Positions 1 through 6,294 are shown, numbered from the stretch's first letter. The stretch is 9,427 bases of DNA from JANOSH01 sp031415695 (GCA_031415695.1 JANOSH010000002.1:1-9427); one strand, 5' to 3'. Notes: generated by a model from the letters alone, not told the origin. A program made the numbers and translations.

Positions 1-47
1 CGGATGTTGCCGCCCACGGTTACGGTGAAGTCATCAGCAATAGCCAT
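1..47 (-). CDS. Partial CDS, N-terminus of the gene downstream of the 861-aa structural protein
   Basis: Only the first 15 complete codons are inside the window, beginning Met-Ala-Ile-Ala-Asp-Asp-Phe-Thr-Val; the rest runs off the left edge. The ATG at 47-45 is well supported: an AGGAG Shine-Dalgarno (60-56) lies 8 bases upstream and overlaps the TAA stop of the preceding gene, so the two are probably translationally coupled in one leftward transcript. Short MAIADDF-type N-termini occur in phage virion-associated proteins that follow large beta-rich structural genes, but 15 residues are too few to name the family. It is inferred to be another structural or tail gene by position. Confidence 0.7.
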   Translation of the reverse strand, partial: MAIADDFTVTVGGNI

Positions 48-59
48 GTTAGCGTCTCC

Positions 60-2645
60 TTATTGATCGAGCACTTGAAGTGCGGTTGCCGTCGCCGTCT
101 GGTCTGCTACCGTCGTGACCTGAGTCACCCACGGCTGGTAGAAAGGTGCTGCGCTTGCTTTGCGCGCTTCGAGGTTGATCGCGCCCACAAAGTCGGTCTG
201 GAAGCTGATCGCGCCGCCAGACTCCGCACCGTTGAACAAGATCGCCCCATCAGACACCTTCGACGCTTTCACGCGAGACCCAGAAACGAGGCCTGAGACA
301 CTGACCGCTGCCGTGTCCAAAGGATACAGGTTGGCGGACTGACTTGCAAGTGTCGTGACCGTGTCGAAGCGGACGAAGGTAAGGAGGTTGGTCGTCGCAG
401 CGATTGCGCAGACTGCCCGGAACTTGATCTTGAACCCGACAGCCGGGTTGATGCCCGTCTCAAGTGCGAGGTTGGTCTGGTTGAACGCGATCCAGGTGCC
501 ACCAAAGCCTGCGCCTTTGTCGATCTGGTAGAACAGATCGTGGTTGCCCCAGCGGGATCCCGCGGAGAAGGTCACGTTGGTTCCTGTCACGGTCGGGACG
601 ACGTTCGCGAGCGCAGTGCAGCCCAAGACGAAGTAGTCCATCTCCCAGTGGACCTCGTCGCTCACGTCATTCAGCACGAGGTTTCCTGCTGACGTGAACT
701 GAGGCGTGCCCGCGATGATCGTCTGGTAGGCTGCGGTCTCCGTTGTCTTCTCGTTCATCGCGAGCAGGACGCGCCCGACCGTGTCCGAGACGAAGGCGTC
801 GTAGAACATGGTACCGTAGACGGACGCCTGTCCCGTGATGCCAGGAGTAGCCGCGCAGTTCTTGAACTTCCCGTTGAGGTCCGCGGTCTGCATGGCGTCC
901 GCGAAGTCGCCGTAGACATGCTCGTAGACGTTCCCTTTGTCACTGTTCAAGGTGCTGATAGCGCCCGTCCCTGTAGGCTGCAAGTAGACTCGCTGGATCT
1001 TGATCCGCTGGTTGTTCCCGCCTGACACGAAGACGAAGAGAGGCGGGTTCAACCCACCGGCACTGATTGCGCTGCGGGTGCCGACGTTGCGGAACTTGAT
1101 GTCCGAGGACAACGCGCAGAAGATGAGCCCCGAGTTGGGGTGGCAGTTGGCTATCGTCCCGCCCAGCCCGAAGGTCAACCCGTTCACTGTGATCTTGCTC
1201 GCTTTCGCAGAGGTGTTGATCGCATAGATTGGCGTGGTGGTGTTGGTCGCGCCAACGAAGCGGTCTGAGTGGTCGAGGTTCGTGACTGAGCAGTTGTCTG
1301 ACGTCGCGAACATGATAGCGGCGTTAAACTGCTTGCAGTTGTTGAGGATGATACCAGAGCTGCTGACGATGTTGAAAGCATAGGCGGTGTTGGTTCGTGC
1401 GAACGTGGCGACGCCTGCCTCGACTCGGCTCAGCGTGATGCCGCTTGACGCGTTGATCTGGCAAACGTGGCCTGCGGCGCCCGAGGCCTGCCGCAGCGCG
1501 AACATCTTGGTGACTGTCCCGCCCGCGAAGCAGGACAAGACGTCGAAGGGCAGGGCAGCCATCGCTTGGCTAAGCCCTATTCCACCATCGTAGATGTCAA
1601 TGGGTGATGCCACTTCGCTCATGGTCAAGTACTCGAAGGTAGCGAAGTTGCGAACCCGCACAGAGAAAGGCTGTGCAAAGTTCAGGTACCAGTCAGTGAC
1701 GAACCGCTCCATGTCGATTGCACCTGCGCTCGTCGTCACGAAGTCGGGCCGGGTGGTTGCGGTCGCGCTTGGGATCACGTTGGCCGCACGAGCAGCGGCA
1801 GTGCATTGGCGACCAAAGACGTTCCCGATGCGGATCTGCCGCCCAGCAGGCGGAAGGAAGCCTATGGCAACCGTCCCGTTGTGCCCGATGCGGATCTGGC
1901 CGTTGGTCTCCATGCAAACGACGCGGCTCCGCAGGTCCGTGCCGAAGTTCGCGGCGATCAGGCCAGCAGCGTAGACACTCGGGTAGAAGTCCCAGTCGTC
2001 GTCGGTCAGCGGGGTCGCGATGTTCGCGATCCAGACGCCCGGGGTATAGCAGGTAGCGGAGCCATTCGTTGGGATCGAGACCAGCTGGTTAGCCACCCCG
2101 GTCGTTGTCCCGAGGTCGTACCAAGAGCCTCGCACAGTGAAGTCGCCGAGACGCGGGACCGTGATCGCCGCAGCCTGATCAAGAACGACCTCGATCCAGC
2201 CCACGACGTCGGGCCCCGTCGCGCTTGCGCTGATGCCCGTGAGCGCGCCCGCGGTGAACGGCCCGCCTGTGACCTCGCGGAACTTGATGAAGCCAGTGGT
2301 GGGCATGGCCGCGCCTACGGCTGTGGGTGCCGACGTGATGGTTGCCCATACGCCGAGCAGGATGCCCGTAGCACCGCCTCGAGTGATTGAGGTGCCGATG
2401 GCCGGGACGGTCCCAGCGCCTGTGTTGAAAGGCATCCAGCGCACCTTGGTGCCGTCGAGCGTGATACCTCCGCCCAAGGTAGACGAGATAGCCAGCGAAC
2501 CAAGCGCACCCGTCATAGTAGCCGGTGCGTTCGCGTGGACGCGCGTGTCTGTCCTGATGGTCAGACGGGCGCCGTTCATCGTGAAGGTCTCGCCCGCGGT
2601 AACGGCTGCGGCATCAAGGAAGCGGTCTACTGTGAGCGTTGCCAT
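60..2645 (-). CDS. Large beta-rich phage structural protein, probable tail/fibre-associated beta-helix protein
   Basis: An 861-aa Ala/Thr/Gly/Ser-rich protein with the composition of a virion structural protein and no signal peptide or membrane segment. Residues about 1-340 form an N-terminal part with short beta-strand-like stretches, including NGQIRIGHNGTVAIGFLPP near 248-266. Residues about 370-600 contain recurring short blocks such as GIILNNCKQF (431-440), NCSVTNLD (451-458), SKITVNGL (483-490) and SDIKFRN (514-520), the spaced V/I-x-N pattern expected of a right-handed parallel beta-helix. Residues about 778-830 look like a small beta-sandwich (VSVSGLVSGSRVKASKV), followed by a short Thr/Ala-rich tail. 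Similar proteins are annotated in many phages simply as structural protein; a role in host binding or the tail/head surface is inferred. The start lies 1 base after the stop of the upstream gene and has only a weak AGGTGG upstream, so translation probably depends on coupling. Confidence 0.75.
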   Translation of the reverse strand: MATLTVDRFLDAAAVTAGETFTMNGARLTIRTDTRVHANAPATMTGALGSLAISSTLGGGITLDGTKVRWMPFNTGAGTVPAIGTSITRGGATGILLGVWATITSAPTAVGAAMPTTGFIKFREVTGGPFTAGALTGISASATGPDVVGWIEVVLDQAAAITVPRLGDFTVRGSWYDLGTTTGVANQLVSIPTNGSATCYTPGVWIANIATPLTDDDWDFYPSVYAAGLIAANFGTDLRSRVVCMETNGQIRIGHNGTVAIGFLPPAGRQIRIGNVFGRQCTAAARAANVIPSATATTRPDFVTTSAGAIDMERFVTDWYLNFAQPFSVRVRNFATFEYLTMSEVASPIDIYDGGIGLSQAMAALPFDVLSCFAGGTVTKMFALRQASGAAGHVCQINASSGITLSRVEAGVATFARTNTAYAFNIVSSSGIILNNCKQFNAAIMFATSDNCSVTNLDHSDRFVGATNTTTPIYAINTSAKASKITVNGLTFGLGGTIANCHPNSGLIFCALSSDIKFRNVGTRSAISAGGLNPPLFVFVSGGNNQRIKIQRVYLQPTGTGAISTLNSDKGNVYEHVYGDFADAMQTADLNGKFKNCAATPGITGQASVYGTMFYDAFVSDTVGRVLLAMNEKTTETAAYQTIIAGTPQFTSAGNLVLNDVSDEVHWEMDYFVLGCTALANVVPTVTGTNVTFSAGSRWGNHDLFYQIDKGAGFGGTWIAFNQTNLALETGINPAVGFKIKFRAVCAIAATTNLLTFVRFDTVTTLASQSANLYPLDTAAVSVSGLVSGSRVKASKVSDGAILFNGAESGGAISFQTDFVGAINLEARKASAAPFYQPWVTQVTTVADQTATATALQVLDQ

Positions 2646-2646
2646 G

Positions 2647-2919
2647 TCAGATGACCACCTGTTCTATGCGATTGATCGAGTTGTCCACGTTGTAGAAGAA
2701 CGTCTGACGCGTGATCACGGACCCGACGTGGTAGTCGCTCACGGAAAGAAGCCCGTCCACGTTGTAGGACAGCACTTTGTAGTTCCCGGAATCATAGTCG
2801 ATCCGAGTGAGTTTGCCAAGCACCCAAGTGAACTCAGGACCTGACTCACCCGCGATAGGTTCGCCGCCTCCGCCTGAGGATTGTGCCGCGCCACCGAATG
2901 GTGAGAAGAGCCTGGTCAT
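2647..2919 (-). CDS. Small protein of unknown function in the virion block
   Basis: A 90-aa protein I do not recognise. The first 27 residues are Gly/Ser-rich and probably flexible (FSPFGGAAQSSGGGGEP). The rest is beta-strand-like with alternating hydrophobic residues and many Tyr/Asn/Asp, including IDYDSGNYKVLSYNVDGLLS and FFYNVDNSINRIEQVVI, which hint at two or more strand-turn-strand units ending in a hydrophobic strand. The ATG at 2919-2917 overlaps the TGA of the upstream gene (TGATG) and is preceded by GAGGAG, an excellent ribosome-binding site, so the start is secure. It sits between the 83-aa protein and the large structural protein in a coupled string. A minor virion component such as a decoration, fibre-base or connector protein is inferred from position only. 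Confidence 0.75.
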   Translation of the reverse strand: MTRLFSPFGGAAQSSGGGGEPIAGESGPEFTWVLGKLTRIDYDSGNYKVLSYNVDGLLSVSDYHVGSVITRQTFFYNVDNSINRIEQVVI

Positions 2920-3170
2920 CAGAGCTCCTCGACCAGGACATAGGTCGACTCGTCCGAACGTGCCCAGAGCGTCCCGGTCTCCGTCGGATACAGGGCCGAC
3001 ACGGCGCCGCGTTCACCGAACCCGGGAGGATACACCCAACCAGGAGCCGAGGAGGAAGGCTGCGTGACTGAGCGCTTGACAATAAGCGTTCCAGTTCCAA
3101 CATTCTGGAACTGGACCGTTGACGCGGTGGTCAACTGCTCGTAGTCGGTGCCCGTCAGGAACTCCCGCAT
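2919..3170 (-). CDS. Small beta-rich protein of unknown function, possible decoration or head-fibre component
   Basis: An 83-aa protein beginning MREFLTGTDYEQLTTASTVQ. The middle VQFQNVGTGTLIVKRS and the later ESTYVLVEEL read as beta strands around a Pro/Ser/Gly-rich loop (QPSSSAPGWVYPPGFGERG). This resembles small beta-sandwich phage proteins that sit on the head or a fibre base, where a 'noise or fuzz in the mean value' style QNxGTGTLxV strand is common; I regard that as suggestive, not an identification. Two starts are possible: GTG at 3173 (GTGA overlap, 84 aa) and ATG at 3170 (TGATG overlap, 83 aa). I chose the ATG because AAGG lies 8 bases upstream and the same TGATG arrangement is used by the next gene. 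A perfect 10-bp inverted repeat lies inside the 5' part of the gene. Confidence 0.75.
   Translation of the reverse strand: MREFLTGTDYEQLTTASTVQFQNVGTGTLIVKRSVTQPSSSAPGWVYPPGFGERGAVSALYPTETGTLWARSDESTYVLVEEL
3090..3115. repeat. Perfect 10-bp inverted repeat inside the 83-aa gene
   Basis: TCCAGTTCCA (3090-3099) and TGGAACTGGA (3106-3115) are perfect reverse complements around a 6-base loop. In the leftward mRNA the hairpin begins about 55 bases after the ATG at 3170. It could affect translation or mRNA stability of the virion transcript, but it lies wholly in coding sequence and may be chance. The TTGACA at 3076-3081 just outside it has no matching -10 at normal spacing. Confidence 0.55.
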
Positions 3171-3574
3171 CACTTTGCCTTGTGGTCGCGGGCAGGTGTG
3201 CTAATCGCATCGTTCCAGCCAGCTCGGTAGCCTTCACCACGTCCACGCTTGAAGCCCTCGCGGTCGCCTTCAGCCTTGCCCTGTTTAAACGCCTCGTCTT
3301 TGGCTGTCCGGTCAGCTGCAAGCTCGGCCATCGCACGGCCATCCTCGACGCCTTGAACGCGCCCAGCTTCCCGGGCTGCGTCGACCACGAGCATCGTTTC
3401 TGCAGCGCCTTGCTCACGGCCTTGGTCAATGAGTGCAGCCTTCTGCTCCTTCATGTGTGCGGTCAGGTGGGCATTGACTTCAGCCCGACCCGCGGAACGG
3501 CCTTGCTCGTGCGCCTTGTCGGTCTCTTCTTTGACCCATTGATCCAAGGCCTCGTGTACTACTTCGCGTGTCAT
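3170..3574 (-). CDS. Charged helical protein with GxxxG repeats, possible scaffold or assembly factor
   Basis: A 134-aa, highly charged, almost entirely helical-looking protein with no membrane segment. Glycines recur at exactly four-residue spacing: G25/G29, G52/G56, G71/G75/G79, and a run at G99, G103, G107, G111, G115 and G119, followed by Trp120. GxxxG series of this kind are known to pack helix against helix, as in the N-terminal part of FliH/YscL-type proteins; relationship to FliH is not claimed. Directly after the portal gene, phages often encode a scaffold, protease or head-assembly protein, and a soluble rod-like helix would fit a scaffold; that is inference. ATG at 3574 overlaps the portal stop (ATGA), with AGGAG 7 bases upstream. 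Its own stop overlaps the next start. Confidence 0.7.
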   Translation of the reverse strand: MTREVVHEALDQWVKEETDKAHEQGRSAGRAEVNAHLTAHMKEQKAALIDQGREQGAAETMLVVDAAREAGRVQGVEDGRAMAELAADRTAKDEAFKQGKAEGDREGFKRGRGEGYRAGWNDAISTPARDHKAK

Positions 3575-5109
3575 GTCGTGGCTCCTGGCTTTAGCGCGGG
3601 CTTAGGCGGCGCTGCGGGTGGTTTGGGTTGCGCCCCACCTGCACCCGGCGCGGGAGGCGTCCCGGGCTGCTGACCCGGTTTTCCAGGGGGCTGCTGTGCT
3701 TGCTGAACCATTAGGGCCTGCATGCCGAGCATGAGATCGCCGCCTTCGTCTTCGATCAGTTCCTTCTCGTCGTCGAACGAGCGATCCAGCGACGCGATCT
3801 CGCCGCGTTGCAGGTTCGCGTAGAGCGTCTCGTGCGAGATCGCGCCAGCCTGCCACGCCTTCACCATAGCGTTGAGGGTGTTGCTGTCCATCATGACAGC
3901 GACCCAGTCGCGGTTCATGTTGACTTTGACGTCCTTCGGGTTCGCACCCACCCACTCGGCTGCGATCTTGAGCGCCTTCAGAATGCCGGCCTCTGCCATG
4001 TTGACGACGTTGGTCAGCAGCGACATCTCGCTCTTGCCGCGCATCTTCGCCGTATCCGAGGCCTCGTTGCGGGCCCGGCCTTCGTGGATCATGCGCGCAC
4101 CAAGTGCGGCCATCCGGTTTTCTTTGTCTTCCATCGCCTTGCGCTGTGCCTCGATCCCAGCACCTTGGAATTCGAGCATGCCAGCCTGCGCACCTTCGGG
4201 CAGATACCAGATGGCTCCCGAGCCGATGGCGGTCGGCTTGTTCGCCTCCTGCAGTTGGCCTGAGATCCAAGGGGTAGGCTGCGCCGTCAGGTAGAGCGCG
4301 TGCTCGTAGTCAGCCGAGTTGCGGTAGTGACCGACGTTGACGTCCACGAGGTCGAGCATGGGCGGCTTCTCGACTTCGGGGCGTAGATCGTAGGGGTTGA
4401 TGAAGACGAAGGGGATCTCCTTGAGAGGCTTGCCACCGACCATCGGAACAATCGTCGAGGCGAGGGCGAAGGACGAAGCTGTCTTGTCCGTCTTCGCGAC
4501 GACGGTGCTCGAGGTCCACTTGCGCACCTCGTAGACCCCATCCGTATTGATCAGCAGCTCCAGGCGCTGTTCCGCCACGTCGTTGGTGTCGTCGTTGTTG
4601 TCGAAGTCGTCCTTGACGACGATCCGCACGACTTGCCGCTTGCCGTTGACGAAGGCCGAGGTCCAGTCAAGGATGTTCTCGGCTGTGTAGGACGCGATGT
4701 AAGGCAAGGCTGTGCTGTCCGCGGTCGCCTCGGGGAAGTCGACGAGTAGGCCGAACCGGCCGACGCTCAGGAGTTCGTTGACGACCTGTTCCGACATGAC
4801 GGTCAGGGAGTGGCCGTCCGTGGTCGCGCACTCCTTGAGATCCTCAAGGCGGTCGGGCAGCTCGAACTGGGTGTTGTGCCGGAACACGAGTCCCGACATG
4901 CCTCGGAGCGTTCGCTCGGCCACCGGGAAGAATTGAGCGCGGTCCTTGTAGGCGAGGTACTCGGTCAGCGTCATGGCGGACGGTTTCTTGAGGTAGGACT
5001 CGCCATTCTCCTTGATCTCGTCTTGACCCTCGAGTGCGTCCCGGATTCGGGCCCACTGGATCTGCCGCTTTGCGAAGTCGGCGTGGACGGAGCTGATATT
5101 GCGAGCCAT
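3571..5109 (-). CDS. Phage portal-like protein (DUF4055 family)
   Basis: A 512-aa protein that I recognise as DUF4055, a portal-like family: a dodecameric ring at the capsid vertex through which DNA is packaged and ejected. Hallmarks are the N-terminal ESYLKKPSAMTLTEYLAYKD region (37-56) leading into an Arg/Phe-rich helix (RAQFFPVAERTLRGMSGLVF, 57-76); GRFGLLVDFPEA (118-129); YTAENILDW (141-149); the stretch IPFVFINPYDLRPE (232-245) with MLDLVDVNVGHYRNSADYEH (251-270); and GSGAIWYLPEGAQAGMLEF (297-315) followed by a long helix with GARMIHEG (337-344). The last 40 residues are a Pro/Gly/Gln/Ala tail, probably disordered. ATG at 5109 has GAGGA upstream and a plausible sigma70 promoter at 5137-5165. 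It is normally next to terL, but here an opposite-strand cassette separates them. Confidence 0.85.
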   Translation of the reverse strand: MARNISSVHADFAKRQIQWARIRDALEGQDEIKENGESYLKKPSAMTLTEYLAYKDRAQFFPVAERTLRGMSGLVFRHNTQFELPDRLEDLKECATTDGHSLTVMSEQVVNELLSVGRFGLLVDFPEATADSTALPYIASYTAENILDWTSAFVNGKRQVVRIVVKDDFDNNDDTNDVAEQRLELLINTDGVYEVRKWTSSTVVAKTDKTASSFALASTIVPMVGGKPLKEIPFVFINPYDLRPEVEKPPMLDLVDVNVGHYRNSADYEHALYLTAQPTPWISGQLQEANKPTAIGSGAIWYLPEGAQAGMLEFQGAGIEAQRKAMEDKENRMAALGARMIHEGRARNEASDTAKMRGKSEMSLLTNVVNMAEAGILKALKIAAEWVGANPKDVKVNMNRDWVAVMMDSNTLNAMVKAWQAGAISHETLYANLQRGEIASLDRSFDDEKELIEDEGGDLMLGMQALMVQQAQQPPGKPGQQPGTPPAPGAGGAQPKPPAAPPKPALKPGATT

Positions 5110-5136
5110 GGGTGGTCCTCAAGTTGGTTCGGTGTG

Positions 5137-5165
5137 ATCATAGTCCCAAGGCTGCGTCACCGCAA
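5137..5165 (-). promoter_or_regulatory. Predicted sigma70-type promoter for the leftward portal-to-structural transcript
   Basis: On the minus strand, TTGCGG (5165-5160) and TATGAT (5142-5137) are separated by exactly 17 bases. The -10 matches TATAAT at five of six positions; the -35 matches mainly in its TTG. The predicted start would fall near 5130, giving a 5' leader of about 20 bases that holds the GAGGA ribosome-binding site of the portal gene. A promoter is expected here because the virion block restarts on this strand after the opposite-strand cassette. Prediction from sequence only. Confidence 0.5.
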
Positions 5166-5191
5166 GAATTGAAGCAGGTCCACGATACTGG

Positions 5192-5220
5192 TTGCGCCGT
5201 GAGGTATAACTCGCTTATAC
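5192..5220 (+). promoter_or_regulatory. Possible promoter and operator for the plus-strand cassette
   Basis: GTATAA (5204-5209) and TTATAC (5215-5220) form a perfect inverted repeat with a 5-base spacer, an arrangement typical of a dimeric repressor site. TTGCGC at 5192-5197 lies 17 bases before TTATAC, giving a weak -35/-10 pair in which the palindrome would overlap the core promoter; TATAAC at 5205-5210 is an alternative -10 without a good -35. CGTGAG occurs on both sides (5198-5203 and 5223-5228). The first gene of the plus-strand cassette starts at 5262. Regulation by a repressor is an inference. Confidence 0.35.
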
Positions 5221-5227
5221 GTCGTGA

Positions 5228-5242
5228 GCGGGATCGGCCCGC
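5228..5242. repeat. Short GC-rich inverted repeat in the leader of the plus-strand cassette
   Basis: GCGGG (5228-5232) and CCCGC (5238-5242) flank a 5-base loop, 9 bases before the GGAG that serves the gene starting at 5262. It may form a small hairpin in the leader mRNA. There is no T-run, so I do not call it a terminator. Confidence 0.35.
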
Positions 5243-5261
5243 CTATCAACGGAGTGAACCT

Positions 5262-5435
5262 ATGACGCCTGCTCTCTTCACTATCATCCTTGACGATGCC
5301 CAACGCATCTTCTTGCATCGCGTCCTTGACGACATGCGAGCAACGTCAAACGACGACGAATCTGCGCGCGTCGAACTGCGCGACATGCTGCACGCTGCCG
5401 AACCTGGCGACGTGCTCAACGACTTTACGTTGTGA
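5262..5435 (+). CDS. Small acidic phage protein of unknown function, first gene of the plus-strand cassette
   Basis: A 57-aa acidic protein I do not recognise. It begins with a short hydrophobic strand (ALFTIIL) followed by what looks like a helix (DDAQRIFLHRVLDDM), an Asp/Ser-rich loop, and a second helix (SARVELRDMLHAA). Short strand-helix-helix proteins of this size are common in phage accessory regions and mostly have no assigned function. The ATG is preceded by GGAG at 5251-5254, 7 bases away, so this start is favoured over upstream in-frame alternatives. It opens a rightward cluster of nine genes and is followed 10 bases later by the next gene. Confidence 0.7.
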   Translation: MTPALFTIILDDAQRIFLHRVLDDMRATSNDDESARVELRDMLHAAEPGDVLNDFTL

Positions 5436-5445
5436 GGAGCTGACC

Positions 5446-5697
5446 ATGACGTTTGACCTTGCAGCCTTTCGCGCAACGAAGCGCGCCTGTGACGACGCGA
5501 CCTGGGCCGAAATCCAGGACGACATTGGGTCTGCTATCCCGCAATCTGCCGTCCTGCTCTATGCTGACGGCTACGCGATCCACGAACTCGAAGGACGCTT
5601 CTTCGTCCACGCGTGGTGGTACTCGCCTATCGCCTACGACACGCTCGAGGAGGCAGAAATGAAATTGCATCCTTGGTATCTTGAGTGGCAGCCCTGA
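5446..5697 (+). CDS. Small aromatic-rich protein of unknown function
   Basis: An 83-aa protein with an N-terminal helix-like part (FDLAAFRATKRACDDATWAEIQDDI), a central strand pattern (SAVLLYADGYAIHELEGRFF, 35-53), and a Trp/Tyr-rich C-terminal part with HAWWYSPIAYDT (55-66) and a helix ending in WYLEWQP. It has no signal peptide or membrane segment and no motif I can tie to a known activity. The strong GAGGAG site at 5434-5439, overlapping the TGA of the upstream gene, supports the ATG at 5446. A hairpin in the 50-base gap after it may separate it from the downstream genes. Confidence 0.7.
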   Translation: MTFDLAAFRATKRACDDATWAEIQDDIGSAIPQSAVLLYADGYAIHELEGRFFVHAWWYSPIAYDTLEEAEMKLHPWYLEWQP

Positions 5698-5701
5698 TCA
5701 A

Positions 5702-5739
5702 CCTAGGCAGGTCGTTTAAACGGCCTGCCTCATTCTAGG
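5702..5739. terminator. Hairpin with GTTTAAAC core in the gap between two cassette genes
   Basis: AGGCAGG (5705-5711) pairs with CCTGCCT (5724-5730). The helix can be extended inwards by one T-G wobble, C-G and G-C to leave a TTTAAA loop, about 10 pairs in all. An outer pair, CCTAG (5702-5706) with CTAGG (5735-5739), could alternatively close the structure and would cover the AGGA ribosome-binding site of the gene at 5748. No U-run follows, so a classical intrinsic terminator is not shown; it may act as a partial terminator, mRNA stabiliser or translational switch. Confidence 0.45.
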
Positions 5740-5747
5740 AAAATAGC

Positions 5748-6020
5748 ATGACGCTTCAGACTACCATCGTCGCTAACGACTTTCCCGTCCAGGTGCTCGC
5801 GCGCCTAGGCGATGTCCACCTCGCGACGTCGAGCAAGTTGCAGCACGCAGCCCTCACGATCCGCGAGTGGGAGGCTGCGCCTGGGCGCAAGCTGTCCGAA
5901 CGCTTGGTTGCGGGGGCTGCAATGTCCTTCCTGACCAAGCAGATCAACGAGCGCACCTACGACGCGCTCGACCTTCACGACGCCCGCGCAACTCAGCGCA
6001 TCAAAGCAAGGAGCAGATAA
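5748..6020 (+). CDS. Small basic soluble protein of unknown function
   Basis: A 90-aa protein with a strand-like N-terminus (TIVANDFPVQVLARLGDVHL) and a mainly helical remainder (SSKLQHAALTIREWEAAPG, then LSERLVAGAAMSFLTKQINERTYDALDLHDARA), finishing in a basic tail (QRIKARSR). No recognised catalytic or DNA-binding motif. The ATG has AGGA at 5737-5740, 7 bases upstream. That site can pair with CCTAG at 5702-5706, so expression may be modulated by the hairpin in the gap. The TAA stop ends one base before the ATG of the following coiled-coil gene, so the two are probably translated together. Confidence 0.7.
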   Translation: MTLQTTIVANDFPVQVLARLGDVHLATSSKLQHAALTIREWEAAPGRKLSERLVAGAAMSFLTKQINERTYDALDLHDARATQRIKARSR

Positions 6021-6021
6021 G

Positions 6022-6294
6022 ATGAACGCCGCACGCCGCAAGGAATTGGATGCCCTCATTGTCGAGATCGACGCCCTCAGGGGAAAGGTCGAAGACCTGA
6101 AGGGCTCGCTCGAAGGCCCGATGGGCGAGGAGCAGGAGTACTACGACAACATGCCTGAGGGCTTCCAGAACGGCGACAAAGGTGAACGCGCTCAGGCTGC
6201 GGTCACGGCGATGGAAGAGGCAGACGGTAAGCTCGACGAAGCCGTGACGGCGCTCGAAGAAGCCGTTGCTTCGCTCGAGGAGTCGAAGGAATGA
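6022..6294 (+). CDS. Acidic coiled-coil phage protein of a widespread uncharacterised type
   Basis: A 90-aa, very acidic protein made of two long helices with heptad-like spacing: residues about 5-32 (RKELDALIVEIDALRGKVED) and about 56-88 (ERAQAAVTAMEEADGKLDEA, continuing through ALEEAVASLEE). They are joined by a short YYDNMPEGFQNGDKGE segment. The combination MNxxRRKEL at the start and DNMPE...Q...GE in the turn followed by an Ala/Glu helix is one I have seen in many unrelated phages and mobile elements; the function of that family is not established to my knowledge. A hairpin coiled coil suggests oligomerisation or protein binding. AAGGAG lies upstream of the ATG, and the TGA overlaps the next start (ATGA). 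Confidence 0.8.
   Translation: MNAARRKELDALIVEIDALRGKVEDLKGSLEGPMGEEQEYYDNMPEGFQNGDKGERAQAAVTAMEEADGKLDEAVTALEEAVASLEESKE

Noticed and set aside
1594..2844. Several long plus-strand open frames of 112 to 203 codons opposite the large structural gene
   Set aside because: They are antisense to a coherent 861-codon gene in G+C-rich DNA, overlap each other in different frames, have Arg/Pro/Ser/Ala-biased products without domains and lack good ribosome-binding sites.
3076..3081. Perfect TTGACA -35 hexamer on the plus strand
   Set aside because: No acceptable -10 at 16-18 bases, no plus-strand gene downstream, and it lies inside a minus-strand gene.
3280..3292. 13-base match (GCGTTTAAACAGG) between the minus strand here and 7575-7587
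   Set aside because: The copy here is within the GxxxG gene, has no flanking stem and encodes part of the conserved-looking helix, so it is probably chance; only the GTTTAAAC recurrence is noted as a finding.
3119..3673. Plus-strand 184-codon open frame opposite the GxxxG gene and the end of portal
   Set aside because: Antisense shadow: its C-terminus is the complement of the portal Pro/Gly-rich tail and it conflicts with two minus-strand genes joined by stop/start overlaps and good ribosome-binding sites.
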